This document shows positions 8,753 through 16,594 of a stretch of DNA of 64,000 nucleotides, one piece after another (position 1 is the stretch's first letter; the number at the start of each line of letters is the position of its first letter). The DNA comes from Bacteroidota bacterium (lineage in GTDB: Bacteria; Bacteroidota; Bacteroidia; Chitinophagales; Saprospiraceae). The position numbers and the translations under genes are program-made. The notes below the pieces were generated by a model that made no database searches, was not told the DNA's origin, and saw only the letters and a program-made list of their open reading frames with translations. Location: the NCBI GenBank assembly GCA_016124585.1, contig WGNL01000004.1, positions 186,001-250,000 of the forward strand, given 5' to 3'.

Positions 8753-8769
8753 TTGACCTGTGAGGTCAA
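8753..8769. repeat. Small perfect inverted repeat after the lipoprotein gene
   Basis: TTGACCT / GTG loop / AGGTCAA. The arms are 7 bp and perfect, but no T run follows. It lies 10 bases past the stop codon. It may be an mRNA 3' end structure; function unknown. Confidence 0.4.
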
Positions 8770-8962
8770 CATCATCCGTATTAAATTTTAAAAATTGAAA
8801 GCAAGATTTTATTTTTTAAAAGTTAATTAGACGCGTTAACATTTCAAATATTCACCTAACAAAAACATCATGAGACAGAAAATTACCCTAAAATTTTTCA
8901 TTCAAGTCTTTGAGGTTCCTTATGGTAAACCTCACCCGCCCTAACTTGAAAATGAATGAAAC

Positions 8963-8998
8963 AAAAAAAGGCCTGACTACAAAGTCAGGCCTTTTTTT
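8963..8998. terminator. Strong bidirectional terminator
   Basis: A seven-A run plus GGCCTGACT (8963-8978), ACAA loop, then AGTCAGGCC plus seven T (8983-8998), a perfect 16-bp stem. It lies between the convergent lipoprotein and acyltransferase genes. The rest of the 313-base gap (8744-9056) holds only the small inverted repeat and a 24-codon open frame that I do not call. Confidence 0.92.
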
Positions 8999-9056
8999 GT
9001 TCTATGAATTTCATTTTGGCATTCTTACTTTGATTGGATTGATAATTCAGCCTTTT

Positions 9057-10808
9057 CTATGCAGATTCAAGTGCTGCTTGCTCATTGACGGAACTCCAAT
9101 TATAAGATTTGTTTATTTTGTAATTATCAAGCCGGTTGTGGTAAAAACAAAGCAATTTAAAGTCTTGGCTAGCCAAATTGCCATTCTCAAAAATTAGTGG
9201 CTTCTCAATGTGGTACACACCAAGATTGCGAACACCATCTTTTAGCAGTTCCATCGGTTCAAAATAAATTTGGTTGGATAGCTTTATTTTACCACCCTTG
9301 TTCATTTCAATTAAAATGTTCTTGGTTTGAGAAACGACATCCAGCATCATTTCAAGCGGGAAAATAAAATCGTCAGTAGGCAAACGTAGAACCCCAAACA
9401 AATCGAGGTGATCATGCATTCTTCTTAAAATGTTAAAGGCAGCATATGCTACAACATGGCTAGTGAGCACGATATTTTCCTTGTGATAGCGTTCCACTAA
9501 ACGCTCTGCTAACATTATTGTGTACTCAGTTTCCCTTTGTAGGTTTTCCGTCACTTTTCCTTCCCCCATGAAATACTCCACTAGATTTACTTGATGTCCA
9601 AACCTGTCAAAACTATCGCCATTATCATCCACGAAATTACCCATTACGTCTAAGGGTTTACCGAAGGAAAGTGTGATTTCCGATGGTTGCGAAAAAAAAG
9701 TCCAGCCAAATTTTAATATTTTCCGAAGGCTGTAGAAATCATCTTTAGAACGTTGGTAACGTTCTTTACCAATGTAACTAAGGTGTTGTTCAATCAAATA
9801 TTTAGCTTCCAATACGAAATGGTAGCTTAACACCAATGGCACAATAAACACTTTGTCATCCTTACCATTTTGGTAAATTGTACGCTGCGCTTCAACAGCC
9901 GTACCCAGCAAACCCATCTTCAACTTATTTTCCAAAGCTCCGGAGCGGCTACGAGTACCACCTGGAAAAAATAAACTGTTGGTTCCCCGTTGAATACTCA
10001 AGTTGGACATGGCCTTGAGTGTCTCTAGATAGATCGGATTTTTCTTTCGACGATCTACCCGATAGGCGCCAAGCCGGTTCATAAAGTAAGCAGTGTAGCC
10101 AGTATTGTAAAGGTTTAAGCCAGCTCCGTAGCTAAAAGAAGGTATCCCAACTATCGTGTCCAACGCATAACCAATCAACATTGAATCCAAATTGGAGGAG
10201 TGGGTAGGTACAATTACTACCGTACCTTTTGTCATCAAAGTACGTAGTTTTTCAACCTCCCCTTTGGTTAGCAGGCGCTCATAAACCTTGTATTTGGTTC
10301 CAAATATCCGCTTCATGTTCCTGCCAGCGGCTGTGTTTAGTAGGCGATTGAAAAGTACGGTGAGAAATTTCCTGGCAAAAAGGAAAGTCGGTATGCGAAA
10401 AGTGCCAACGATTTCGTCGCTGTAGCGATGGATTATTCTCCTTAGTAGGTCTTCTTCCCTAGCTTTTTTTTCATCTTCAGTGATTTGCTCAACTGGCTTC
10501 CCAAATAATTTTTTGCTGATTTTTCGCCAAAATACCCTGTCTTGGGGTGGGTCCACTTTCCAGGGCTCCTCCTTCATGCGAATACGTTCTTGGTAAACCG
10601 TTTTGGCTATCACATCCTCTAAATCTTCGTTGTGTAGCTTCAGCACCCTGTCAAATGTGTATTCGTCTATCTCTTCGATGAAATTTTTGCGATCCTCCAA
10701 TAGCTTGTATATCGGCCACTGATCCATGTCCGGTATTACATGAGGGTATATTTTCGAGCCTTCGGTCATTGCTAGTTTAATAGTAGTCTGTTTTGGTATT
10801 TGGGTCAA
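9057..10808 (-). CDS. Glycerol-3-phosphate / lysophospholipid acyltransferase family protein
   Basis: A 583-residue protein with a PlsC/PlsB-type acyltransferase domain in its middle. It has the catalytic H-x4-D motif in PTHSSNLDSML (about residues 204-214), the substrate-binding FFPGGTRSRSG, and a following LKMGLLGTA and VPLVLSYHFVLEA block. The long N-terminal part (about 160 residues) and C-terminal extension resemble large membrane-associated PlsB-like enzymes more than short PlsC. The family esterifies glycerol-3-phosphate or lysophospholipid with a fatty acyl chain at the inner membrane. The start could also be the Met 13 residues downstream (10769). It is the last gene of the mrp - GNAT - nfu group, 18 bases after nfu. 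Confidence 0.85.
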   Translation of the reverse strand: MTQIPKQTTIKLAMTEGSKIYPHVIPDMDQWPIYKLLEDRKNFIEEIDEYTFDRVLKLHNEDLEDVIAKTVYQERIRMKEEPWKVDPPQDRVFWRKISKKLFGKPVEQITEDEKKAREEDLLRRIIHRYSDEIVGTFRIPTFLFARKFLTVLFNRLLNTAAGRNMKRIFGTKYKVYERLLTKGEVEKLRTLMTKGTVVIVPTHSSNLDSMLIGYALDTIVGIPSFSYGAGLNLYNTGYTAYFMNRLGAYRVDRRKKNPIYLETLKAMSNLSIQRGTNSLFFPGGTRSRSGALENKLKMGLLGTAVEAQRTIYQNGKDDKVFIVPLVLSYHFVLEAKYLIEQHLSYIGKERYQRSKDDFYSLRKILKFGWTFFSQPSEITLSFGKPLDVMGNFVDDNGDSFDRFGHQVNLVEYFMGEGKVTENLQRETEYTIMLAERLVERYHKENIVLTSHVVAYAAFNILRRMHDHLDLFGVLRLPTDDFIFPLEMMLDVVSQTKNILIEMNKGGKIKLSNQIYFEPMELLKDGVRNLGVYHIEKPLIFENGNLASQDFKLLCFYHNRLDNYKINKSYNWSSVNEQAALESA

Positions 10809-10826
10809 TTTGGAAAAGTAGGTCTT

Positions 10827-11087
10827 CTAGACTTCGGCGGGGTTGATGGCTTCAACATGAAGTATGCTTGGAACCTTGTTCTTAATGGCGGACTCTATCC
10901 CGGCACGCATGGTCATAGCCGACATATTGCAGTTTTGGCAATTGCCAAGCCATCTGACTTGAACGGTCATATCTTCCGTCACATCCACAACTTCAATATC
11001 ACCACCATCAGAAAGAAGATGCGGGCGTACATCGTCCAATGCAGTGTTGATTTTCGAAATCAAATCGGATTTATCCTGTGTCAACAT
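10827..11087 (-). CDS. nfu: NifU-like C-terminal domain Fe-S scaffold protein
   Basis: An 86-residue protein made only of the Nfu domain. The N-terminal part has LDDVRPHLLSDGGDIEVVDV, and the cluster-binding CxxC is in NCQNCNMSAMT. Nfu proteins carry a [4Fe-4S] cluster bridged between two subunits and pass it to target enzymes. The gene is transcribed after mrp, another Fe-S carrier, with a GNAT gene between, which supports a shared job in cluster delivery. Confidence 0.92.
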   Translation of the reverse strand: MLTQDKSDLISKINTALDDVRPHLLSDGGDIEVVDVTEDMTVQVRWLGNCQNCNMSAMTMRAGIESAIKNKVPSILHVEAINPAEV

Positions 11088-11104
11088 TTTTTGAATTTTT
11101 ATGC

Positions 11105-11554
11105 TTAAATCTTGAACATCACATGATTATGGTGTTCTATAAAACCATTATTTTTATAAAAACGGATGGCCTTTTCATTTGTAAGTACAGCCTCAAGCAT
11201 GAAAGCTACGGAATCATTTTCAAGGTTTGTCTGCAAAAATTGTAAAAATTGAGCACCGACACCATGACTCCGAAAATCACGTTTTACGTACAACTCATCA
11301 ATATACAAAATTTGACCAGAAAATTCATTGCTCCAAAACCTATTGACAATACTGTACCCAATTATTTGGTTCAATTTTTCGAAGATGAAAATCCCACCAT
11401 TGCTTGCTTTTGCTGTGAGTTTCCGAATGCTGAGCGAGACTTTTTCTTCGCTCATCTCCGTATTTTTTTCACCATCCTTGCTGTATAACCCTAGCACCAT
11501 TTGTACAAGGGGTTTGTAATCGGAAGGTCGGTATTTTCTAAAAATAGCTTCCAT
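11105..11554 (-). CDS. GNAT family N-acetyltransferase
   Basis: A 149-residue single-domain acetyltransferase. The acetyl-CoA pyrophosphate loop is RDFRSHGVGAQFL (R-x-x-G-x-G/A pattern). It is preceded by the beta-4 strand LYIDELYVKRD and followed by FMLEAVLTNEKAIRFYKNNGF, typical of the C-terminal GNAT half. The substrate cannot be predicted. It is packed tightly between mrp (3-base gap) and nfu (17-base gap), so it is in the same transcript. Confidence 0.88.
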   Translation of the reverse strand: MEAIFRKYRPSDYKPLVQMVLGLYSKDGEKNTEMSEEKVSLSIRKLTAKASNGGIFIFEKLNQIIGYSIVNRFWSNEFSGQILYIDELYVKRDFRSHGVGAQFLQFLQTNLENDSVAFMLEAVLTNEKAIRFYKNNGFIEHHNHVMFKI

Positions 11555-11557
11555 TAG

Positions 11558-12652
11558 TCAACCTGCTACATTCACGACTTTTGTCGGTTCAAGCGATTCA
11601 TTCCTAACTGCGATCTGCCTAGCTGTATTTTCTGCAATTTTCATAAAAGACTGACCAACAATTGATTGCGAGTCAGTGACAACTGGTTTTCCGCCATCTC
11701 CACCCTCCCTAATTCCTTGTACGATGGGAACCTGGCCCAGCAATACTGATTCACACATTTGCGCTAATCGCTTACCGCCACCTTCCCCAAAAAGATGGTA
11801 TTTCCGGTCTGGCAAATCATCCGGCGTGAACCAAGCCATGTTCTCCACAACGCCCAATATTGGAACGTTCACAGAAGGAAGCAAGAACATATTCATTGCT
11901 TTTACCGCATCTGCTACCGCAACTTCTTGCGGGGTCGTCACCATTACAGCTCCAGTGACAGGAACAGTTTGTACAAGGGTAAGTTGAATATCCCCTGTTC
12001 CCGGCGGCAGGTCAACAACTAGGTAATCAAGGTCAGGCCACACAACATCGTTGAAAAATTGTTTGATAATAGCGCCTAAGCGGGGACCTCTTAAAACCAC
12101 AGCCTGTTCTGGCTCGATTATAAAACCGATGGACATTACTGGCAAATCATAAGCCATCAGCGGAATTATTTTCGGCTGGCCATGCATCTCCTGAATGCGA
12201 GGTCGTTGACCTTGCAGTCCTAACATGGTCGGAATGGATGGGCCATACAAATCGGCATCGACCAAGCCCACTTTTGCCCCTAATCTTTTAAGCCCAAGCG
12301 CCAAATTGACGGAAACAGTAGATTTTCCTACACCACCTTTGCCTGAAGCTACAGCAATAATATTTTTGATATGGGGTACGGAGCTTGTGGATTCCTGTGA
12401 GCCAGCAGCTTTCGCAACAACATGAACATTTACATTGGCATCTGGGTAAACTTCCTTGACGGTTGCTACGCAATCAAAAATCAAATTGGATTTATGAGGG
12501 CTGTTCAGCGAGGGAAGTACTAGGTTGAAATTTACGTTGCTGCCGTCAGTGAGCAGGTTCTCCACCATTCTCGCTGCAATAATATCCTTGCCAGTCGCAG
12601 GGTCTTTTACTTTATAAAGTGCTTCAACAATCAGTTGCTTGTCAATTTCCAT
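11558..12652 (-). CDS. mrp: Mrp/NBP35-type P-loop Fe-S cluster carrier
   Basis: A 364-residue protein. Residues about 5-75 form the MIP18/DUF59 domain. The ATPase domain has the deviant Walker A GKGGVGKS (104-111), VGLVDADLYGPSIP and VVDLPPGTGD. ApbC/Mrp carriers usually have a CxxC for the cluster after VxENM; here the site reads VVENMAWFTPDDLPDRKYH and has no Cys pair. I believe this is common in Bacteroidota, so cluster binding may use other residues or need re-examination. It is the first gene of a minus-strand unit with GNAT, nfu and an acyltransferase, and is preceded by a TACCTTTG box. Confidence 0.92.
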   Translation of the reverse strand: MEIDKQLIVEALYKVKDPATGKDIIAARMVENLLTDGSNVNFNLVLPSLNSPHKSNLIFDCVATVKEVYPDANVNVHVVAKAAGSQESTSSVPHIKNIIAVASGKGGVGKSTVSVNLALGLKRLGAKVGLVDADLYGPSIPTMLGLQGQRPRIQEMHGQPKIIPLMAYDLPVMSIGFIIEPEQAVVLRGPRLGAIIKQFFNDVVWPDLDYLVVDLPPGTGDIQLTLVQTVPVTGAVMVTTPQEVAVADAVKAMNMFLLPSVNVPILGVVENMAWFTPDDLPDRKYHLFGEGGGKRLAQMCESVLLGQVPIVQGIREGGDGGKPVVTDSQSIVGQSFMKIAENTARQIAVRNESLEPTKVVNVAG

Positions 12653-12672
12653 TCATTAATTTTTTTGCTGGA

Positions 12673-12680
12673 CAAAGGTA
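12673..12680 (-). promoter_or_regulatory. -7 box (TACCTTTG) for mrp
   Basis: On the minus strand TACCTTTG exactly fits TAnnTTTG. It ends 20 bases before the mrp ATG, implying a short leader of about 14 bases. No clear TTTG is seen 19-21 bases upstream. Confidence 0.55.
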
Positions 12681-12790
12681 ATACGATTGATGATTTTAGA
12701 CGTTTATTGGCAAAATTGGAAAAGCTGATGAAATGACTTGTGTTTTGGATTTCAATTGGCTGTAATAATGTGTAAAAAAAGTACATCTCA

Positions 12791-12823
12791 AAATCGGCAA
12801 TCCGAAATCGGCAATCCGAAATC
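12791..12823. repeat. Heptad-based tandem repeat upstream of ribF
   Basis: The 14-base unit AAATCGGCAATCCG occurs twice (12791-12804, 12805-12818), followed by AAATC of a third copy. Each unit is two related 7-mers (AAATCGG and CAATCCG). It occupies the position where the -33 region of the ribF promoter would lie. Confidence 0.85.
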
Positions 12824-12827
12824 CTGT

Positions 12828-12835
12828 TACCTTTG
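12828..12835 (+). promoter_or_regulatory. -7 box (TACCTTTG) abutting the ribF start codon
   Basis: TACCTTTG fits TAnnTTTG and ends only five bases before the ATG at 12841. Transcription would start at or next to the ATG, giving a leaderless mRNA. It is divergent to the matching box of mrp. Confidence 0.55.
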
Positions 12836-12840
12836 CGGCT

Positions 12841-14838
12841 ATGAAATTGCATAAAGACCTCAACAACCTGCCTCAGTTCAGGAATGCGGTAATCACTATC
12901 GGCTCGTTCGATGGTGTGCATTGTGGTCATCGTAAGATTATCAAAAAAGTAAAGGACTTGGCGCTTGCCACAGGCGGTGAAAGTATCATCATCACTTTTC
13001 ATCCGCATCCCCGTCAGATCATTTACCCCAAGGACAATACCCTCAGACTTCTCACAACCACGGAAGAAAAAATCCGACTGCTCGAAAAAACTGGCATAGA
13101 CCACTTGGTCATTGTGCCATTCACCTTTGAGTTTTCCCAACTCAACGCTGATGAATACATTCAAAAGTTTTTGGTTGGAAAGTTCGAGCCCAAGCACATC
13201 GTAATTGGTTATGACCATCGTTTTGGCATGAACCGGCAAGGGGATATTAATTTTCTACGGTGGCATGAACGTAACTTAGGCTACAAAGTAGTTGAAATAA
13301 AAAAAGCGGAAATAGATGAATTGGCCGTTAGTTCCACCCGGATACGAGAGGCAGTGGAATCGAGTGATGTGGCCCGTGCCGCTCGTCTGCTCGGCAACTA
13401 CTTTACGTTGACAGGGAAAGTGGTGAAAGGCCAGCAGATAGGTGCCACAATTGGTTACCCGACGGCCAACTTAGAAATCAGGGAAGCTGCCAAACTTTTC
13501 CCCCCAGATGGTGTCTATGCTTGCTTCGTAAAACACGATGAGGAGCGAATGCCTGGCATGTTGTACATTGGCAAGCGTCCCACCTTAAAAAAATACCAAA
13601 ATCGCACCGTGGAGGTCAATATTTTTGACTTCAAAAAGTCCATTTACGAAGAAGAATTGGAGGTAGAATTGGTGCAGTTTATTCGACCTGATGAGGACTT
13701 AAAGGATTTGGATGCCCTAAAGGACCAAATTTCCAAAGACCAAGAAGCAGCAGCGTCAATTTTGCAAAAAGCAGAGAAACAGGTAGTTGAATGGCAAAAT
13801 TTGGAACGGCCTTCTGTGGCAGTAGTTATTTTGAACTACAATGGAAAAAATTTCTTAGAAAAACATTTGCCTTCTGTCCTGAAAACACGCTACGCCAACT
13901 GCCGTGTTTACGTAGCTGATAATGCAAGCAAAGATGACTCTGTAGCTTATCTTGAAAAGAATTTTCCCAAAACTAAAATTATTCATCTTGAACAAAACTT
14001 TGGATTCGCAAAAGGATACAATTTAGCACTTCAAGACCTTGACGAAGATTTTTTTGTACTGCTCAACTCGGATGTTGAGGTCCCTGACAATTGGCTGGAG
14101 CCGATGGTCAGTGTCATGGAAAAAGATACGTCCATAGCTGCCTTGCAACCCAAAATCAGGGCATTGGGGCAACCTGAATACTTCGAATATGCTGGCGCAG
14201 CAGGTGGATGGATTGATTCGTTGGGCTATCCATTTGCCAGAGGTCGCATTTTTGATACTGTGGAGAAAGATAATGGTCAGTACGACAACACGGTTGAAAT
14301 ATTTTGGGCCTCAGGTTGTTGCATGATGGTTCGTGGGCCGCTATTCAAAGGATTCGGAGGTTTTGACAACGATTTTTTTGCGCATTTGGAGGAAATTGAC
14401 CTTTGTTGGCGTTTCAAGCGTGCGGGCTACAAAGTTGTGTTTACGCCTAAATCCACTGTTTTCCATCTTGGTGGTGGCACCTTGGGCTACCATTCACCCT
14501 ACAAAACTTACCTCAATTTTCGAAACAGCTATTACACCTTGCTGAAAAATGAAGGTGTAATCAAATTAGCATTTTTGCTCCCACTAAGGCTGATGATGGA
14601 CACACTGGCTGCTTTCAATTTTTTGATGCAAGCAAAATGGCTTCATGCTCAAGCAGTAATAGCTTCGTTTTTTTCAGTGTTTCTTGCATTGGTGCTTTTC
14701 ATCAAGAAACGATTGGAATTGGAATTGCTGCTAGACAAAATCAGGATTTCACCACAATCAAATCGACATGGAATTTTGCCTGGGAGCATTGTCTTGAAAT
14801 ATTTCGTTCTAGGTAAAAAGTTTTTCAGCAAACTCTGA
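12841..14838 (+). CDS. ribF: RibF (riboflavin kinase/FAD synthetase) fused to a family 2 glycosyltransferase
   Basis: One uninterrupted 665-residue frame. Residues 1-310 are a complete RibF: the nucleotidyltransferase signature GSFDGVHCGH (21-30), SSTRIREA, then the riboflavin kinase domain with GATIGYPTANL, PPDGVYACFV and VNIFDF, which makes FMN and then FAD. After an Ala/Gln/Glu linker, residues about 324-560 are a GT2 domain: VAVVILNYNGK (327-337), the Asp motif LLNSDVEV near 406, and the HLEEIDLCWR acceptor motif near 514. Two hydrophobic segments near 575-625 would anchor the C terminus in the membrane. RibF is normally about 310 residues, so this is a true fusion or a lost stop codon. 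A TTG at 13801 (residue 321) could start the GT2 part separately. Confidence 0.9.
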   Translation: MKLHKDLNNLPQFRNAVITIGSFDGVHCGHRKIIKKVKDLALATGGESIIITFHPHPRQIIYPKDNTLRLLTTTEEKIRLLEKTGIDHLVIVPFTFEFSQLNADEYIQKFLVGKFEPKHIVIGYDHRFGMNRQGDINFLRWHERNLGYKVVEIKKAEIDELAVSSTRIREAVESSDVARAARLLGNYFTLTGKVVKGQQIGATIGYPTANLEIREAAKLFPPDGVYACFVKHDEERMPGMLYIGKRPTLKKYQNRTVEVNIFDFKKSIYEEELEVELVQFIRPDEDLKDLDALKDQISKDQEAAASILQKAEKQVVEWQNLERPSVAVVILNYNGKNFLEKHLPSVLKTRYANCRVYVADNASKDDSVAYLEKNFPKTKIIHLEQNFGFAKGYNLALQDLDEDFFVLLNSDVEVPDNWLEPMVSVMEKDTSIAALQPKIRALGQPEYFEYAGAAGGWIDSLGYPFARGRIFDTVEKDNGQYDNTVEIFWASGCCMMVRGPLFKGFGGFDNDFFAHLEEIDLCWRFKRAGYKVVFTPKSTVFHLGGGTLGYHSPYKTYLNFRNSYYTLLKNEGVIKLAFLLPLRLMMDTLAAFNFLMQAKWLHAQAVIASFFSVFLALVLFIKKRLELELLLDKIRISPQSNRHGILPGSIVLKYFVLGKKFFSKL

Positions 14839-14863
14839 TTCAATTCGTCATTCAGTATTTGGG

Positions 14864-14881
14864 TTTGCCAAATTTGGCAAA
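14864..14881. repeat. Perfect 18-bp palindrome upstream of the Kazal gene
   Basis: TTTGCCAAATTTGGCAAA is its own reverse complement. It lies 26 bases after the ribF-GT2 stop and 43 bases before the Kazal gene ATG. It could be an operator for a dimeric regulator or a small terminator hairpin followed by ATTTTG. Confidence 0.6.
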
Positions 14882-14923
14882 TTTTGAATTTAGGACTCCA
14901 CCTTCATATTTGGCACAACCGTT

Positions 14924-15769
14924 ATGAAAAAACTAAACTCCTTATTTCTGTTCTTCGCATGTGTGCTAATGTTGTCTAGTACTTGCGAAAAAGCCCAGAA
15001 AAACTCCTCGAACAAAGGTGAAATAACCAACAATGAAACATGCTTAGACCTTAAAAAAGCAGACCCAAAGCGAATCTGTACTGAAGAGTTGCAGCCAGTT
15101 TGCGGCTGTAATGGTGTCACTTACAACAACCAATGTGAGGCTGAACGGGCGGGCGTGAATTGGTACACAGCTGGCAAATGCGGTGAGTGCATTGACCCGA
15201 CAAAAATTAACCCAACTGCTATGTGTACAATGGAATACCGACCCGTTTGTGGCTGTAACAATGTTACATACAGTAATCCTTGTGCAGCCAGAAATGCAGG
15301 GGTAGTTACATTCAAAAACGGCGAGTGCAACGATTGCATTGACGTTAGCAAATTTGACCCAACCAAGGGCTGTCCCCGTGATTACAACCCAGTTTGCGGA
15401 TGTGATGGAAAGGTTTATCCCAATGCCTGTGAGGCTGAAAAGGCTGGGCTTAGAAGTTGGAAAGAAGGGGATTGTAGTGACTGTATTGACCCTAAAAAAA
15501 TCAGCAATGCAGGTTGCACCAAGGAGTATCGGCCCGTTTGTGGCTGTGATGGGAAAACATATGCTAATCAATGTATGGCTGAACGGGCCGGCTTGAAATC
15601 TTGGAAAGAGGGTGAGTGCAATTCTAGCTGTATTGACCCAAACCCCCAGAAAACAGCATGTGCTGATATTTATGAACCCGTTTGCGGCTGTGATGGGAAA
15701 ACCTACCCAAATGACTGTTCGGCAAAAAATGCAGGAGTGAAGCGGTTTACGAAAGGGCCTTGCAAATAG
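14924..15769 (+). CDS. Exported protein with five Kazal-type domains
   Basis: A 281-residue protein. The N-terminal signal (MKKLNSLFLFFACVLMLSSTC) probably directs export as a lipoprotein, though the lipobox SSTC is not perfect. Then come five Kazal-like domains, each with the core PVCGC[ND]G/N-x-TYxNxC followed by an Ala-Gly turn and a final Cys, at about residues 45-90, 92-138, 140-185, 187-232 and 235-281. At DNA level the core of copies 4 and 5 is nearly identical (GGCTGTGATGGGAAAAC), which suggests recent duplication. Kazal domains inhibit mainly serine proteases by a substrate-like loop. Targets may be host, prey or self proteases. The neighbouring large C25 protease is a cysteine protease, so a direct pairing is not implied. 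Confidence 0.88.
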   Translation: MKKLNSLFLFFACVLMLSSTCEKAQKNSSNKGEITNNETCLDLKKADPKRICTEELQPVCGCNGVTYNNQCEAERAGVNWYTAGKCGECIDPTKINPTAMCTMEYRPVCGCNNVTYSNPCAARNAGVVTFKNGECNDCIDVSKFDPTKGCPRDYNPVCGCDGKVYPNACEAEKAGLRSWKEGDCSDCIDPKKISNAGCTKEYRPVCGCDGKTYANQCMAERAGLKSWKEGECNSSCIDPNPQKTACADIYEPVCGCDGKTYPNDCSAKNAGVKRFTKGPCK

Positions 15770-15817
15770 GGTAGAAATTTTAGGAACTAAAGCTTTTGAA
15801 AACTTAAATTAAAAGTC

Positions 15818-16594
15818 ATGAAGAAATTTTACACATTAATCTCAGTTTTTTGCTTGATAAATAGCCTGGTGGTAGGTCAAAGCAGACACCGCCAAATTTA
15901 TGAGCAACCTCGCAGTAACGAAGGTTCCGTTCTGTTACTAAATTTCAGTTACGGAGGCATGGTGCCAGGTGTGGATATGGCAGAAAGGTTTGGAAAGAAT
16001 TTTTTAGCGGGCGTTTGTGCAGATTATTATACCAAGAACAACTGGATTTTAGGGATTCAGGGCGATTTCCTGTTTGGTAAGATTGTAAAGACGGATGTGC
16101 TGGCCAATCTTCGGGGAGAATCCGGATTTGTATATGCTGATGACGGCGGCATTGCGGATATTAAACTTCGGGAACGGGGAATTCAACTAAGTGGCCATGT
16201 GGGTAAGGTCTTTGCTTTTTCAGAAAAAAATAAACGATCAGGGCTTCGGGTCACGGTAGGTGGTGGATTTTTAGGCCATAAAATCAAGATTCAGGATGAG
16301 CCCCAAGTTTATGTTTCAAGTATTTCCAACGACTATAGTAAAGGTTATGACCGCCTTGCCAATGGTTTCTGTTTGACAGAATTTATAGGTTATCAGTTTA
16401 TTGCTAATAACCGATTGATTAATTTTTCCATTGGTACGGAATTTACACAAGGTTTTACAGAAGGACGCAGGAGCTTCAATTTTGATACCCGCAGCCCAGG
16501 TCTTGAGAAGCGCCTTGATTTACTTTACGGTTTTCGGTTGACTTGGACTTTACCACTTTTTATTGGTGAAAATCCAGACGAAATAAGTTATTAA
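15818..16594 (+). CDS. Predicted outer-membrane beta-barrel protein next to waaA
   Basis: A 258-residue protein with a signal peptide (cleavage probably after LVVGQ, residue 21). The mature part has alternating hydrophobic/aromatic strands separated by Gly-rich turns (SVLLLNFSYGG, NWILGIQGDFLFG, LRVTVGGGFLGH, FIGYQFI, NFSIGTEFTQGF), and the C-terminal strand LTWTLPLFIG. This is the pattern of a small porin-like barrel. Its stop codon directly abuts the start of waaA, so the two are one transcript. That suggests a role at the outer membrane related to lipopolysaccharide, but no specific function is recognised. Confidence 0.72.
   Translation: MKKFYTLISVFCLINSLVVGQSRHRQIYEQPRSNEGSVLLLNFSYGGMVPGVDMAERFGKNFLAGVCADYYTKNNWILGIQGDFLFGKIVKTDVLANLRGESGFVYADDGGIADIKLRERGIQLSGHVGKVFAFSEKNKRSGLRVTVGGGFLGHKIKIQDEPQVYVSSISNDYSKGYDRLANGFCLTEFIGYQFIANNRLINFSIGTEFTQGFTEGRRSFNFDTRSPGLEKRLDLLYGFRLTWTLPLFIGENPDEISY

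Noticed and set aside
8870-8944. 24-codon open frame (starts MRQKITLKFF) before the terminator at 8963
   Set aside because: Too short to judge, no similarity recognised, weak ribosome binding site; could be chance.
12631-13239. 202-codon minus-strand open frame opposite ribF
   Set aside because: It is antisense to the well-supported RibF domain and covers the promoter region; composition is not family-like.
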